Assembly (NCBI GenBank): GCA_964477345.1
Contig: CAYZDL010000001.1
Location: forward strand, 1-64,000
From: JAJZEO01 sp964477345
GTDB taxonomy: Bacteria; Chlamydiota; Chlamydiia; Chlamydiales; 2-12-FULL-49-11
Length of the DNA stretch: 64,000 nt
Direction: 5' to 3'
Shown: one piece after another, positions 34,075 through 43,429 of the stretch
Numbering within the stretch: position 1 is the first letter of the stretch
Layout: every line of letters starts with the position of its first letter
The notes under the pieces: generated by a model
What the model saw: the letters and a program-made list of their open reading frames with translations, nothing else
What the model was told of the DNA's origin: nothing
Database searches by the model: none
Position numbers and translations under genes: made by a program

Positions 34075-35163
34075 TCATTGATTAAACATTGTGTTAATGA
34101 TAGACCATGTTGCCACTACGCTAGCTGCTGTTGTAATTCCGCCATATGTAGTATAAATTTTATCTGCTTCTTTAGAGGCTGCTTTAATGTTATTGTTTGG
34201 ATTTGGGATTTGTGGGTCAGAGACATTTCTTACAGAGCACCAGGCAATGTTCGGAAATCCTTGCATGACTAGTCCGAAAATTCCATCATCCATTTCGCAG
34301 CAATTTCCTAATCCCTGAAGTCCATAATAATTAGTCGAGTCATCGAATGCAAATATATCGGTTGTGACGATAGTTCCCATGATAAACTGCGGATTTTTCC
34401 TTGGGCTACCGACCGGCGCCCCTGCTAACTTTGCAGCATTGGCTTGTGTTAGAGTGTCAGGGATTGAATCAATCGCTCTTTGAGGTATTTGAAAGGAGGT
34501 GTAATTAGCATTTGCCCATGGCTCATTCTTAAACTTTCCAGTACAATGAAACAGTACCTGATTGGAAATCACCACGTCGCCTAAATGAATATTAGACCCA
34601 ATTCCACCAGCCGTACCTGTGGTAATGAATAGTTTAGGATTTACAGTCTTTGCAATCACTTCAATTAGGTTTTTAATAGGACATTGCGGTCCATCGGTAT
34701 CCAAGTGAAGTCCAGATTTCATTAACAAGACTTTTGCATTACCAATTTCAATGGGGAAGTAAAGAGCCATTGTATGATAGCTCTCAGTAGAGCGCTTATC
34801 ATTAAAAGGAGCCCTGGAGCTTGTCACCAAAGGGATGAATTCTTCAACATTGTATTGATATTTATACCATTGTGCGATGGGATACTTAGGTGTGAACATA
34901 GCCGCCAAACTCTCGGCTTCAGCGGTTGTATAGGTAATCACAACCGCATCGTATCCCTGAAACCTAGAAAGATCATCAGAGAGTGCCGGCGGAGGGGAAA
35001 GTGGAGTGGCCACGGGTTTACTGGAAGTCGGCCATTGGGGAGCTGTTGGCGTTTTACCTCCCGCAAATAAGGCTACTGTAATTGCCATTAAAAGGATGAA
35101 ACTCATAGAAGATAAGCTTAAACGAGTAGCTAGGACTAAACTTTTCACAGGATGTTTTTTCAT
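34075..35163 (-). CDS. exported/membrane-anchored nucleoside phosphorylase-family protein
   Basis: 362 residues. An N-terminal hydrophobic segment (SSMSFILLMAITVALFAGG) and a Pro-rich linker precede a purine-nucleoside-phosphorylase/MTAN-like domain: LFITTGTAGGIGSNIHLGDV (phosphate/sugar loop), EMDDGIFGLV (equivalent of the ribose-binding EME) and SVRNVSDPQ (base-binding S/N-x-D). It would cleave nucleosides or related compounds outside the cytoplasm; substrate not determinable. ATG 35163 behind GGGGG. Isolated gene divergent from DUF4239. Confidence 0.82.
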   Translation of the reverse strand: MKKHPVKSLVLATRLSLSSMSFILLMAITVALFAGGKTPTAPQWPTSSKPVATPLSPPPALSDDLSRFQGYDAVVITYTTAEAESLAAMFTPKYPIAQWYKYQYNVEEFIPLVTSSRAPFNDKRSTESYHTMALYFPIEIGNAKVLLMKSGLHLDTDGPQCPIKNLIEVIAKTVNPKLFITTGTAGGIGSNIHLGDVVISNQVLFHCTGKFKNEPWANANYTSFQIPQRAIDSIPDTLTQANAAKLAGAPVGSPRKNPQFIMGTIVTTDIFAFDDSTNYYGLQGLGNCCEMDDGIFGLVMQGFPNIAWCSVRNVSDPQIPNPNNNIKAASKEADKIYTTYGGITTAASVVATWSIINTMFNQ

Positions 35164-35311
35164 TTTAACCCCCTCTATAAAATTTTCATTATATCATTCG
35201 ATTGTTGAAACTGTCCATAGCAATGAAATAACATTAAAATGTTTGCTGAAGAGATCTACAACTTACTTTTTGACCTAGCGATAAAAAAGGATTTTCAGTA
35301 TTTGTGGCAAT

Positions 35312-36112
35312 ATGAGCCTTTTAGTTAATTCTCCAAACTGGATTTTTTCCTGCTTTCTTGTTGTCATTCCTACAATAATTTTCTCATTAACAGTGCTTTT
35401 GGTCATCAGAAGAGCGATTTCTCATGAAAGACTGCGTAAGCACCATGATGTTGCTGGATTTACTTTTAGCATTGTCGGAGTTCTCTATAGCGTCATCCTA
35501 GGATTCATAGTCATCAATGTCCAAGAGCACTACAATGCGACTGAAGAGACTATCCACACTGAAGTGACCATGCTTTCGGATTTGTACCGCGATGCCGACT
35601 ACTTACCCTTTGAAAGCCGCGCTCCCATTAGAAGTTCCCTACGCAAATACGTCGATTGTGTCATCAAAATCGAATGGAAACATCTAGGTAAGGAAGATAA
35701 GGATCAACGCCTGGAATCCCAAAAAAAACTAAAGGAACTTTGGAATAGTTATTATTCAGTAAACTTGGATGATGCCAAGGTGCGGATCTGGTATCAACAA
35801 TCGATCGCAAAATTGGATCAATTAATGAATGCCCGCCTTTCTAGACAATTTAGTGCCCGGGAACATTTAGGTGGAATGATGTGGAGCCTCTTGATCATTG
35901 GAGCTACTATTACGATTGGATTTATGTTTTTCTTTAGTTTGGAGAACGTCCGAAGTCAGATGTTAATGACCGCCCTTTTATCCGGTTATCTCTCTTTTAT
36001 GCTATACCTAGTCTTTTCACTTGACCATACTTTTACAGGCCCCAAAGCCATTCAGCCTGCCGCTTTTGAGCAAGTTCTCGTGACCTTTGATCAATGGGAC
36101 CAGAATACCTAA
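35312..36112 (+). CDS. DUF4239 membrane protein
   Basis: 266 residues. Two N-terminal helices (IPTIIFSLTVLLVIRR; FTFSIVGVLYSVILGFIVIN) are followed by a helical soluble region containing a DLYRDADYLP segment, then two C-terminal helices (LLIIGATITIGFMFFFSL; LLSGYLSFMLYLVFSLD). This is the DUF4239 layout. Function unknown. Confidence 0.82.
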   Translation: MSLLVNSPNWIFSCFLVVIPTIIFSLTVLLVIRRAISHERLRKHHDVAGFTFSIVGVLYSVILGFIVINVQEHYNATEETIHTEVTMLSDLYRDADYLPFESRAPIRSSLRKYVDCVIKIEWKHLGKEDKDQRLESQKKLKELWNSYYSVNLDDAKVRIWYQQSIAKLDQLMNARLSRQFSAREHLGGMMWSLLIIGATITIGFMFFFSLENVRSQMLMTALLSGYLSFMLYLVFSLDHTFTGPKAIQPAAFEQVLVTFDQWDQNT

Positions 36113-36199
36113 ACACTAATTATTGATGGGGCACTAACTTAATTTAGATACATATCCGATCTCTTTGAAAGCGAATTGATGAAAACGCTCCTTATTTCC

Positions 36200-36414
36200 T
36201 TAATAATACAAAGGTTTTTCATTTCCACGAAATATCTCAACACACCCTACTAATATAAACTTATCCACATGATCATAGAGTTCATGTAGCCTAATGTCCA
36301 AAACATCTAATTCATAAAAGAAAAGAAAGGCGTCATAAACTTTAGAATGGACTGGAGAGAGCCAAAAACTTCTAATAAACTCGACACAATAAAAACTAAT
36401 GTCTTCAGTCTCAT
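36200..36414 (-). pseudogene. glycosyltransferase family 17 (MGAT3-like) gene fragment
   Basis: ATG 36414 opens a signal-peptide-like frame (MRLKTLVFIVSSLLEVFG). The GT17 start is one frame off: VYDAFLFFYELDVLDIRLHE then LYDHVDKFILVG. The frame stops after NEKPLYY, where the real enzyme would continue for over 200 residues. So the gene is both frameshifted and truncated. It lies 5 bp downstream of the exported methyltransferase, in the same orientation. This accounts for most of the otherwise gene-free 36113-36418. Confidence 0.65.
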
Positions 36415-36418
36415 AAGT

Positions 36419-37066
36419 CTATTCTATAAACGTTGATGCCTTTCGGAAAACCATAATTGTATCTTTAAACCAGGGAAGACTTGATACTTCTCGTAATTTA
36501 CGTTCTGCTTCTAGGTCGTTTATGAAACCGTACTGCGCCATTTTTTCTTTTATGTAATCATTATTTTGCTCATTAAAATGACCACATCCACCTTGGTTTT
36601 TAACTGCCCAGCTTAAGAGTATACCCTTCTTGCAATGACGAATCAGATTTTCTACAAAAATTGTTTCATATTGCGCTGGAAGATGCTCACCTACTTCTAG
36701 ACTTACTACCCAATCAAATCTCTCACCAAGATCAAACGGAGCACTTAAATCCATAACACTCGCAACACCTCCCGAAAGGGCAAACGTATCAGGATTACCA
36801 TCATAACCTATAACATTAAACCCAGCATTTTTAAGCGTTTTAACGTAATCACCTAACCCACAACCAAAATCAACGATTAACTGAGCTTTTTCATCGTTAA
36901 AAAAATCAACTAAACCAAGGCCAAGTTCCCGATCGTAAATATGGTAATGAAAGGCTTCTTTTCCAATCCAATATCCTCTTGGATCAATCTGCATTTCTTC
37001 ACAATATGCTATTTGCGATGACAAATAGACAAAACCAAAAAACACGTACCAGGCAACTCCCTTCAT
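36419..37066 (-). CDS. exported SAM-dependent methyltransferase-fold protein
   Basis: 215 residues. Signal peptide at 1-22 (ends SQIAYCEE), then a class I methyltransferase fold: LIVDFGCGLGDYVKTLKNAG (motif I), VIGYDGN (acidic ribose-binding loop), FDWVVSLEVGEHLP (post-I strand and loop) and GILLSWAVKNQGGCGHFNEQ. Methyltransferases need SAM, which is cytoplasmic in bacteria, so an exported one implies action in a host compartment. The next gene downstream was a GT17 glycosyltransferase, now dead. The two may once have acted on one glycan; this is inference. Confidence 0.78.
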   Translation of the reverse strand: MKGVAWYVFFGFVYLSSQIAYCEEMQIDPRGYWIGKEAFHYHIYDRELGLGLVDFFNDEKAQLIVDFGCGLGDYVKTLKNAGFNVIGYDGNPDTFALSGGVASVMDLSAPFDLGERFDWVVSLEVGEHLPAQYETIFVENLIRHCKKGILLSWAVKNQGGCGHFNEQNNDYIKEKMAQYGFINDLEAERKLREVSSLPWFKDTIMVFRKASTFIE

Positions 37067-37166
37067 AAAACCTCAAAATTTGGTAAATTTTTTAATGTAT
37101 AGGCATTTTGCATAAAACTAGGAACATGATCAACAAAAAATATATTTTTATATTTACGATCGGTAC

Positions 37167-37706
37167 TTATCGGTGTTTAATAAGTACCCAATTTATGATT
37201 GGCTCCCTCTTCATCCGCATCAATAGGCACCTAGTCGTGGGATCCCATTCGGGGATGAACTCCTCGAGCTTTTTGAAGCCCGCCTTTTCGTAAACATGAA
37301 TCGCTCGTGGATTGTCGACGGCAGGGTCGATGAAGATATCGCTCGCATGGAGGAATTTTTGCTGGAGCAACTCTTGAATCATGATGTGGGCTAGCCCTTT
37401 ACCTAAATAGCGGGTATCGCCAATGAATAGATCTAATGTGATCGCAATTGCCTCAACATCGCAGTACTGCGCGTAGAGGGGGTCTTTTTCTAAATCAATT
37501 CTTGCCGTCTTTAAGTAAGCAAAAGGAATTTGCTGCTCATAGGCGATCCAGATATGAAAAGAAGTCTCTTTCCCACTCACGAACGTCTCAATCGACTTCA
37601 AGGTGTTTTGGAGCCCTACCCCATTCCAAAATTGTGCGACGTGTTCTTGCTTAAACCACTCTAGAACCATACCGACTTGCTCTTTTTTCAAAAGCTCAAA
37701 GTACAT
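37167..37706 (-). CDS. GNAT acetyltransferase, AAC(6')-like
   Basis: 179 residues. The GNAT core includes FHIWIAYEQQIPFAYLKTAR, LDLFIGDTRYLGKGLAHIMI (acetyl-CoA loop with G-x-G-x-A) and FIDPAVDNPRAIHVYEKAGF. The layout matches AAC(6')-type or siderophore-biosynthesis-type acetyltransferases, substrate unknown. ATG 37706 lies 10 bp inside the end of rlmN, so it is coupled to it. Confidence 0.8.
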   Translation of the reverse strand: MYFELLKKEQVGMVLEWFKQEHVAQFWNGVGLQNTLKSIETFVSGKETSFHIWIAYEQQIPFAYLKTARIDLEKDPLYAQYCDVEAIAITLDLFIGDTRYLGKGLAHIMIQELLQQKFLHASDIFIDPAVDNPRAIHVYEKAGFKKLEEFIPEWDPTTRCLLMRMKREPIINWVLIKHR

Positions 37707-38790
37707 TCAAGACACTTCGCCTTCTTTCTCTATGAAGAACTCGGGGATCGAGATGGAGCTCGTTTTCCCGCTTAGCAGCGAGCTGGCCACAGCCGCCGCT
37801 GATATCGACTCCTCTGCTGTAACGGACGGGAGCCGGGATCGAACATTGGGTCAATTGGGCTTGAAAATCTTGGAGGCGCTTGGCACTTGAGGGGTGCATT
37901 TCAACGCCAGGGAAGTGGTTAATGGGGATGAGATTGACCCTGGCCTTCATTCCATGGAGAAATTCAATCAACTGTCTTGCATCTTCTTTCGTATCATTGA
38001 CACCTTCAATCATCACATATTCAAAGGTGATCCCCAAACGATGGGGAGCTGGGTAATCGATTAAGGCTTTTTTCAAGACTTCTAAATTGTAGATGCGATT
38101 GATCGGCATCATTTTGCTTCGTTTTTCGTCATCGGCTGAGTGAAGTGAAATCGCAAGGCGTACGGGCAGCTCTTTACCGAGCCGGACGATCATAGGAACA
38201 ACCCCAGATGTCGAGATCGTCACCCGCTTGGAAGATAATCCAAAGCCATTTTCATCGAGCATAATTGTGCAGGCTTTAATCACTTCGTCATAGTTATCAA
38301 GAGGCTCACCCATCCCCATAAAGACGACGTTGGTGACTATTCTGTCTTTCGTTTTGAGAAGTTCATTAGCAAGAAGAAGCTGGCCTAAGATCTCTCCACT
38401 CGTCAGGTTCCTCTTTAGACCCATCCTTCCCGTTTGACAAAAGGTACACCCCCTCTTACAACCGACCTGAGAACTCAAACAAAGGGTGACTCGATTATCA
38501 TAAGGCATCACCACCATCTCGATCAAAAGATCGTCAAACGTCTTGAGTAATACTTTTTCACTCTCATCACGAGAAATTAAATGAGAATCGATCTCGAGAA
38601 GGACCCAACTAAAAGAATCTTTGAGACTCTGACGGATAGTCAAAGAAAGATTACTAAACTCCAGGGGGTCTCTTTTCCCTTTTTGGAATACCCATTGAAA
38701 GATTTGCTTAGCACAATATTTAGGTAGTCCCTTTTCGCAACACCACCCTTCCCAATCAGCTAATGTGAGATCAAACGCATTTTTCATCAT
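37696..38790 (-). CDS. rlmN: 23S rRNA/tRNA (adenine-C2) methyltransferase
   Basis: Radical-SAM enzyme that forms 2-methyladenosine in 23S rRNA and some tRNAs. 364 residues. Radical-SAM cluster CKRGCTFCQTG (C-x3-C-x2-C), SAM-binding VVFMGMGEPLDNYD, ISTSGVVPMI, LAISLHSADDEKRS, and the C-terminal catalytic Cys in RGVDISGGCGQL. The N-terminal helical domain GLPKYCAKQIFQWVFQKG is present. Full length. ATG 38790 or 38787. Confidence 0.95.
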   Translation of the reverse strand: MMKNAFDLTLADWEGWCCEKGLPKYCAKQIFQWVFQKGKRDPLEFSNLSLTIRQSLKDSFSWVLLEIDSHLISRDESEKVLLKTFDDLLIEMVVMPYDNRVTLCLSSQVGCKRGCTFCQTGRMGLKRNLTSGEILGQLLLANELLKTKDRIVTNVVFMGMGEPLDNYDEVIKACTIMLDENGFGLSSKRVTISTSGVVPMIVRLGKELPVRLAISLHSADDEKRSKMMPINRIYNLEVLKKALIDYPAPHRLGITFEYVMIEGVNDTKEDARQLIEFLHGMKARVNLIPINHFPGVEMHPSSAKRLQDFQAQLTQCSIPAPVRYSRGVDISGGCGQLAAKRENELHLDPRVLHRERRRSVLNVL

Positions 38791-38838
38791 GCAGCAAGAA
38801 TATCCCGTTTTGAGGAAAATGGCAAGTGGTTCTAAATA

Positions 38839-39036
38839 TTACTCCCGGGCACCTAATTCAACGACTAAAATATTTTGTACTGTGTTGAATCCTCTTAAGC
38901 ACTGCCCCAAAAAAAAGTTAATGGTAATTATATAATTACCATTAACTGTAAAACCATAATTTAGTGGGTAGTCTGATGAATAAATACCCTCTTCCACAAT
39001 CACATTAGGATCGGTGTTTAGGATCTCAATATTCAC
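38839..39036 (-). CDS. short hypothetical ORF, probably fragment
   Basis: 65 codons from a GTG; the same frame stays open a few codons further upstream without a better start. Beta-strand-like sequence (VIVEEGIYSSDYPLNYGFTV; NYIITINFFLGQCLRGF). No signal peptide, no ribosome-binding site, no family. Could be the 3' remnant of an exported protein gene. Confidence 0.3.
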   Translation of the reverse strand: MNIEILNTDPNVIVEEGIYSSDYPLNYGFTVNGNYIITINFFLGQCLRGFNTVQNILVVELGARE

Positions 39037-39251
39037 ACCGTCCTGAAACAGTCTGACCCATCCTTACAACTTGTACATTATGTTTTCATTTTTTTTATTA
39101 TAAAACATATAATAGAGCATGTTCTGTATTACAGATTAACTGCCAATACTGAATAATCGATTTTTTAAGTTGTTTCGGTGTAGCCTCCCCTTGAAAAAAA
39201 AGATTTACTCTTTATTATAGGACTTTAGGAAGCAACAAAAAGGTCGCTACT

Positions 39252-39644
39252 ATGAAATATGTTTTTCTTCTAGGAAGAGTACTGTTTTCTTTGATATTCA
39301 TTCTTAAACCGATAGAGTACTTTACAGGACAATTGGCCGTCGATACTTCGGCCATGAACTTACCCTTAGATGGTTATTTGATTCCCATTTGGGCAGCTCT
39401 AGCCTTTTTAGGAGGATTGAGCATTTTATTTGGGTTTTATCCTCGTTTTGGAGCGGTACTCTTGGTGATCTTTCTCTTGCCAACAGCCATTATGCTCCAC
39501 CCCTTTTGGACAGCGGATACTGATTTTGCGCAAGTGATGCACGGTTACTGCTTTTGGAAAAATTTTTCCTTATTGGGAGCCGCCCTTATGATCTCTTACA
39601 CTGGTACAGGTCCGTTCTCAGTCAAATGCGGGAAGAAATGGTAA
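39252..39644 (+). CDS. DoxX-family membrane protein
   Basis: 130 residues, four hydrophobic helices. LLGRVLFSLIFILKPIEYFT, WAALAFLGGLSILFGFYPRF and a late FWKNFSLLGAALMISYTG fit the DoxX family of small membrane proteins, of variable role. It is convergent with cyoE and overlaps it by 23 bp. Confidence 0.82.
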   Translation: MKYVFLLGRVLFSLIFILKPIEYFTGQLAVDTSAMNLPLDGYLIPIWAALAFLGGLSILFGFYPRFGAVLLVIFLLPTAIMLHPFWTADTDFAQVMHGYCFWKNFSLLGAALMISYTGTGPFSVKCGKKW

Positions 39645-40470
39645 TCACGACGCTGATTGCAATGATGGTGACAAGAGAAACCACAAACATGCTTCTTGCC
39701 CATTTTGCATCATCCTGTGCCTTGAAACCTTGGTAACCAAGCCAGAGCCACGCGGTACCTGAAGCTAGAGCGACGACCAAGTAAGCATACCCTGTGTACC
39801 CATAAATAGTTAAGAGAGGGACACAGAGAAGAAACGCGATGATGTAAAAAAAGATGTGCCATTTTGCCGTTTTGATTCCCCTAGTTATAGGTAGTACAGG
39901 GATCGAGGCGGCAGAGTAGTCATCGAATAAATAAATGGCAATCGAGTAAAAATGGGGCATTTGCCAAAGCACTAGAATCGCAAAGAGTAGCCAAGCCGCA
40001 AGATCAAGCCTGCCACTCACCGCTACATAACCCACAACAGGAGGAATAGCTCCTGAGATGCTCCCCACCAATGTTGCATAAGTGGTTTGATACTTTAACA
40101 AGCTATAAAAACCGACATAGACAAGAAAACCAATTAGCGCTGTAATTGCAGCTAGCGGGTTGGCAAAGTAGGCAAGAATCGCTAATCCAGAAAGCCCGGT
40201 AATCACTGCAAAAGTCAGAGCGTTTCGATTAGAGACCAAACCTTTGACAAGCGGTCTACTTTGGGTTCTTTTCATCTTTTGGTCAGTATAACGATCGATG
40301 TAGTTATTACAGACACAAGCTGAAGCAATCACTAATCCTAATCCAATAAGAGTTTCAAGAAAAAGCATAGAAAAAATCGCTGCCGTAGAAGCCAAAGCAA
40401 AGCCTGCGATTGTTGTAATTAAATTCCCCATCAAAATCTTTGGTTTTGTGAGAAGATAATAAGTCTTCAT
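39622..40470 (-). CDS. cyoE: protoheme IX farnesyltransferase (heme O synthase)
   Basis: Membrane prenyltransferase that adds a farnesyl group to heme B to make heme O for the bo3 oxidase. 282 residues, about eight helices. The UbiA-family Asp motif appears as NNYIDRYTDQKMKRTQSRPL. Last gene of the cyoABCDE operon, 60 bp after cyoD. ATG 40470. Confidence 0.95.
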   Translation of the reverse strand: MKTYYLLTKPKILMGNLITTIAGFALASTAAIFSMLFLETLIGLGLVIASACVCNNYIDRYTDQKMKRTQSRPLVKGLVSNRNALTFAVITGLSGLAILAYFANPLAAITALIGFLVYVGFYSLLKYQTTYATLVGSISGAIPPVVGYVAVSGRLDLAAWLLFAILVLWQMPHFYSIAIYLFDDYSAASIPVLPITRGIKTAKWHIFFYIIAFLLCVPLLTIYGYTGYAYLVVALASGTAWLWLGYQGFKAQDDAKWARSMFVVSLVTIIAISVVITISSRI

Positions 40471-40530
40471 AGATCTACCCCCTGGAAAAACTTCGATATA
40501 CAGGATAATCAGAGTTCCCGCAACACCAAA

Positions 40531-40851
40531 CTACATTTGCATAATCATGGTGCGGTCATTGAGGCTGTACATGATCCAGAGTGTACCTCCAATGACAATT
40601 GATAAGATTAAAAGCATTAGGAGGAAGACATGAAAATTGGTCCTGGGCTTTGGTTCCTTCCCCAAATAAAGAAAGAACGTAAGTTGTATAACAGCTTGGA
40701 CAAATCCCAAAGAAACGATAGTCACTAAAATCAAAAACGGACTAAAGAGCTTTTCAATAACTGTGTAATAAGCAGCAAGTGTCAAAATCACTGAGGCCGT
40801 AAAGCCGAAAAGGTACCCTTTGATCCCACTTGTATGTAAATGGTGCTCCAT
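40531..40851 (-). CDS. cyoD: cytochrome bo3 quinol oxidase subunit IV
   Basis: 106 residues, three helices; HTSGIKGYLFGFTASVILTL and VQAVIQLTFFLYLG match CyoD, which assists assembly of the oxidase. One bp after cyoC. Confidence 0.93.
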   Translation of the reverse strand: MEHHLHTSGIKGYLFGFTASVILTLAAYYTVIEKLFSPFLILVTIVSLGFVQAVIQLTFFLYLGKEPKPRTNFHVFLLMLLILSIVIGGTLWIMYSLNDRTMIMQM

Positions 40852-40852
40852 T

Positions 40853-41460
40853 CTAAATCACCCCCATCAAATAGACAATTGTGAAGATGAAGATCCAAAC
40901 AACATCCAGAAAGTGCCAAAAAAGCCTTAGGCACATAAGCCGCCTTAAAGTTGAAGCAATCAAACCCCGGGTCGCAATTTGCCATATCATCACACTCATC
41001 CAGATAAGTCCTATCGAAACGTGAGTTCCGTGCGTTCCAACCAAGGTAAAAAATGAAGAGAGAAACGCACTTCTATCAGGACCACACCCTTCTTTAATCA
41101 TGTGAACAAATTCACTCACCTCTATAAAAACGAAAGAAAAGCCTAGTAAGAAGGTCAAAAGTAGATAAAAAATGGCTTTCCATTTATGCCCCTTTTCACT
41201 TGAAATTCCCGCAAGCCCGCAAGTGAAGCTGCTGATTAAAAGGGCAAAGGTCTCTGCCAAAACAAGCTTAAGATCAAAGAGATCTTTCCCCGAAGGCCCT
41301 CCGANNNNNNNNNNCCTCCGAAAACCGAATCGTGTAGGACAGCATAAGTCGCAAACAGTACCCCAAAAAGGATACAGTCGGTCATCAAATAGACCCAAAA
41401 ACCAAAGATGTTTTTATCATAGGTAAATTCTTCGTGGTGGAGCTGAAGATCGTTACTCAT
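40853..41460 (-). CDS. cyoC: cytochrome bo3 quinol oxidase subunit III (interrupted by assembly gap)
   Basis: Five-helix subunit III: NIFGFWVYLMTDCILFGVLF at the start, then GPDRSAFLSSFFTLVGTHGT and LFWHFLDVVWIFIFTIVYLM at the end. Ten N bases at 41305-41314 break the frame. The 7 bases CCTCCGA occur on both sides of the gap; collapsing the Ns and one copy (17 bp) gives an in-frame HDSVFGGPSGKDL, exactly as in CyoC. That leaves a 591-bp gene of 196 residues. So the gene is intact and the gap is artificial. The start overlaps the cyoB stop by 8 bp. Confidence 0.93.
41305..41314. other. assembly gap (10 N)
   Basis: Placeholder run of N flanked by the same heptamer on both sides (41298-41304 and 41315-41321), which suggests that the two contig ends overlap. 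Confidence 0.97.
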
Positions 41461-43429
41461 GTCGTGCCTCTTCTTCCATTTCTTTTATTTTTGCAGCAGG
41501 AATCACATATTCAGGTTCATCATAAGAAAGGTGTTTAATTAAACAACCAAACACGACAAGCAATGAAACCACTGACAGCCAAATGATTTGCCAAGTAATT
41601 GCGAATCCAAAGATGAACACCAAAAGCCCAATAATCATTCCCATCGGCGTATCTTTGGGGACCATGATATCCTCATAATGTTTAGGCCGTTTATGTGCCT
41701 CTCCCCTCTCTTTCATCATCCAGTAAGCATCGTGATCATCGACATGAGGAAGGATAGCAAAATTGTAGAGAGGAGGTGGGGAAGTCGTTGACCACTCAAG
41801 GGTTCTTCCATCCCAAGGATCTCCAGTAACATCTCGATTTTTAACTCGATTTTTACTGCTCACATAAATTTGGAGTAATTGGAATACTACACCCAAGGTG
41901 ATCACGATAACTCCAATTGCGGCAATAATCAAGAACGGTTGCCAACCCGCCGTTTCATACCGGTTCAAGCGTCTCGTCATCCCCATCAAACCTAAGATGT
42001 AAAGAGGCATAAATGCTAGGAGAAACCCAAAAAACCAACAGTAAAAAGCATATTTTCCAAGTCTTTCATCGAGTTTATACCCCGTAAACTTCGGCCACCA
42101 ATAGGCAATCCCTGAGAAAAATCCCCAAACAACACCCCCAATAATCACAGTGTGAAAGTGAGCCACTAAGAACAAACTGTTATGAACCTGGAAATCAACA
42201 GGGGCGATAGAAAGAAGTATTCCCGTGACACCGCCAATTGTAAAAACAATCACAAAGCCAATAAACCAAAGCATCGACGTATGAAGCTTAACCATTCCTT
42301 GGTACATCGTGAAAATCCAGTTGAAAATCTTCACCCCTGTAGGGACAGCAATCAACATCGTCATTGCCCCAAAGAAAGCGTTGACACTGGGGCTTGCACC
42401 CATGGTGAAAAAATGGTGGAGCCAAACGATGAAAGAGAGGACAGTAATCACAACGATCGCCCCGATCATTGAATGGTATCCAAAAATCCTTTTCTTAGAA
42501 AAAGTAGCGACAGTTTCAGAAAAGACCCCAAAAGCAGGTAGTACCAAGATATAAACCTCAGGGTGACCCCACGCCCAGATTAAATTGACATACATCATGG
42601 GGTTACCACCACCTTCGGTAGTAAAAAAGTGCATGTCTAAATAACGATCGAATGTAAGCAAGGCCAACGTAGCTGTTAGAATCGGAAAGGCAAAAATAAT
42701 CAAACTCATGCATGCAAACATCGCCCAAACAAAGACCGGCATCTTAATAAAAGACATCCCTGGGCAACGCAACTTACAAATTGTCACGAAGAAATTAACC
42801 CCAGCAAGTAAGCTCCCTACTCCCGCAATCTGGACACTCCAAATCCAATAATCGACCCCAACACCCGGACTATACTTTAAACCCGACAAAGGAGGATAAG
42901 CGACCCACCCCGCCGCAGAGAAGTCTCCAATTGGTAATGAAACGTTTAGAAGCAGGAACCCTGTGAAAAATAACCAAAAGCTCACCGCATTCAGAAAAGG
43001 AAATGCTACATCCCTCGCCCCAATTTGAAGAGGAATGATTAAATTTGATAAAGCAAAAACAACTCCCATCCCAACGAAGAAAATCATCACCGTGCCATGG
43101 GCTGTGAAGACCTGTTGGTAATGATCGGCCGTCAAATATCCCGCGTTCTCCCCCACCGCCATCGCCTGCTGAGCCCTCATCATCATCGCATCGATCATAC
43201 CCTTAACGAGCATAAGAAAAGCGACCATGAAATACATGACACCAATCTTCTTAGGATCAAGAGAAATCAACCAAGTTTTCCAAAGCCAAACCCAACGACG
43301 CTTGTATGTCAAAAAGACCACAGCTGCAATCGTCATGAAAGCCATCAAAGCACTTGCCCCCATGATGATCGCATCATGTTGAAAGGCCTTCAGCGTTAAT
43401 TTGCCGAATATATCAGCGTACGTTATCAT
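41453..43429 (-). CDS. cyoB: cytochrome bo3 quinol oxidase subunit I
   Basis: Catalytic heme-copper subunit, 658 residues. TAHGTVMIFFVGM-type helix 2 with a heme His (FTAHGTVMIFF), WAWGHPEVYILVLPAFG (Cu-B His-Tyr cross-link region), WLHHFFTMG (two further Cu-B His), and LFLVAHFHTVIIGG (heme-binding His pair). The C-terminal extension is typical of CyoB. Reduces oxygen to water with ubiquinol and pumps protons. It overlaps cyoA by 17 bp and cyoC by 8 bp. Confidence 0.97.
   Translation of the reverse strand: MITYADIFGKLTLKAFQHDAIIMGASALMAFMTIAAVVFLTYKRRWVWLWKTWLISLDPKKIGVMYFMVAFLMLVKGMIDAMMMRAQQAMAVGENAGYLTADHYQQVFTAHGTVMIFFVGMGVVFALSNLIIPLQIGARDVAFPFLNAVSFWLFFTGFLLLNVSLPIGDFSAAGWVAYPPLSGLKYSPGVGVDYWIWSVQIAGVGSLLAGVNFFVTICKLRCPGMSFIKMPVFVWAMFACMSLIIFAFPILTATLALLTFDRYLDMHFFTTEGGGNPMMYVNLIWAWGHPEVYILVLPAFGVFSETVATFSKKRIFGYHSMIGAIVVITVLSFIVWLHHFFTMGASPSVNAFFGAMTMLIAVPTGVKIFNWIFTMYQGMVKLHTSMLWFIGFVIVFTIGGVTGILLSIAPVDFQVHNSLFLVAHFHTVIIGGVVWGFFSGIAYWWPKFTGYKLDERLGKYAFYCWFFGFLLAFMPLYILGLMGMTRRLNRYETAGWQPFLIIAAIGVIVITLGVVFQLLQIYVSSKNRVKNRDVTGDPWDGRTLEWSTTSPPPLYNFAILPHVDDHDAYWMMKERGEAHKRPKHYEDIMVPKDTPMGMIIGLLVFIFGFAITWQIIWLSVVSLLVVFGCLIKHLSYDEPEYVIPAAKIKEMEEEARHE

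Noticed and set aside
42182..42554. Plus-strand frames within cyoB
   Set aside because: Shadows of the subunit I gene, rich in His/Asn/Arg.
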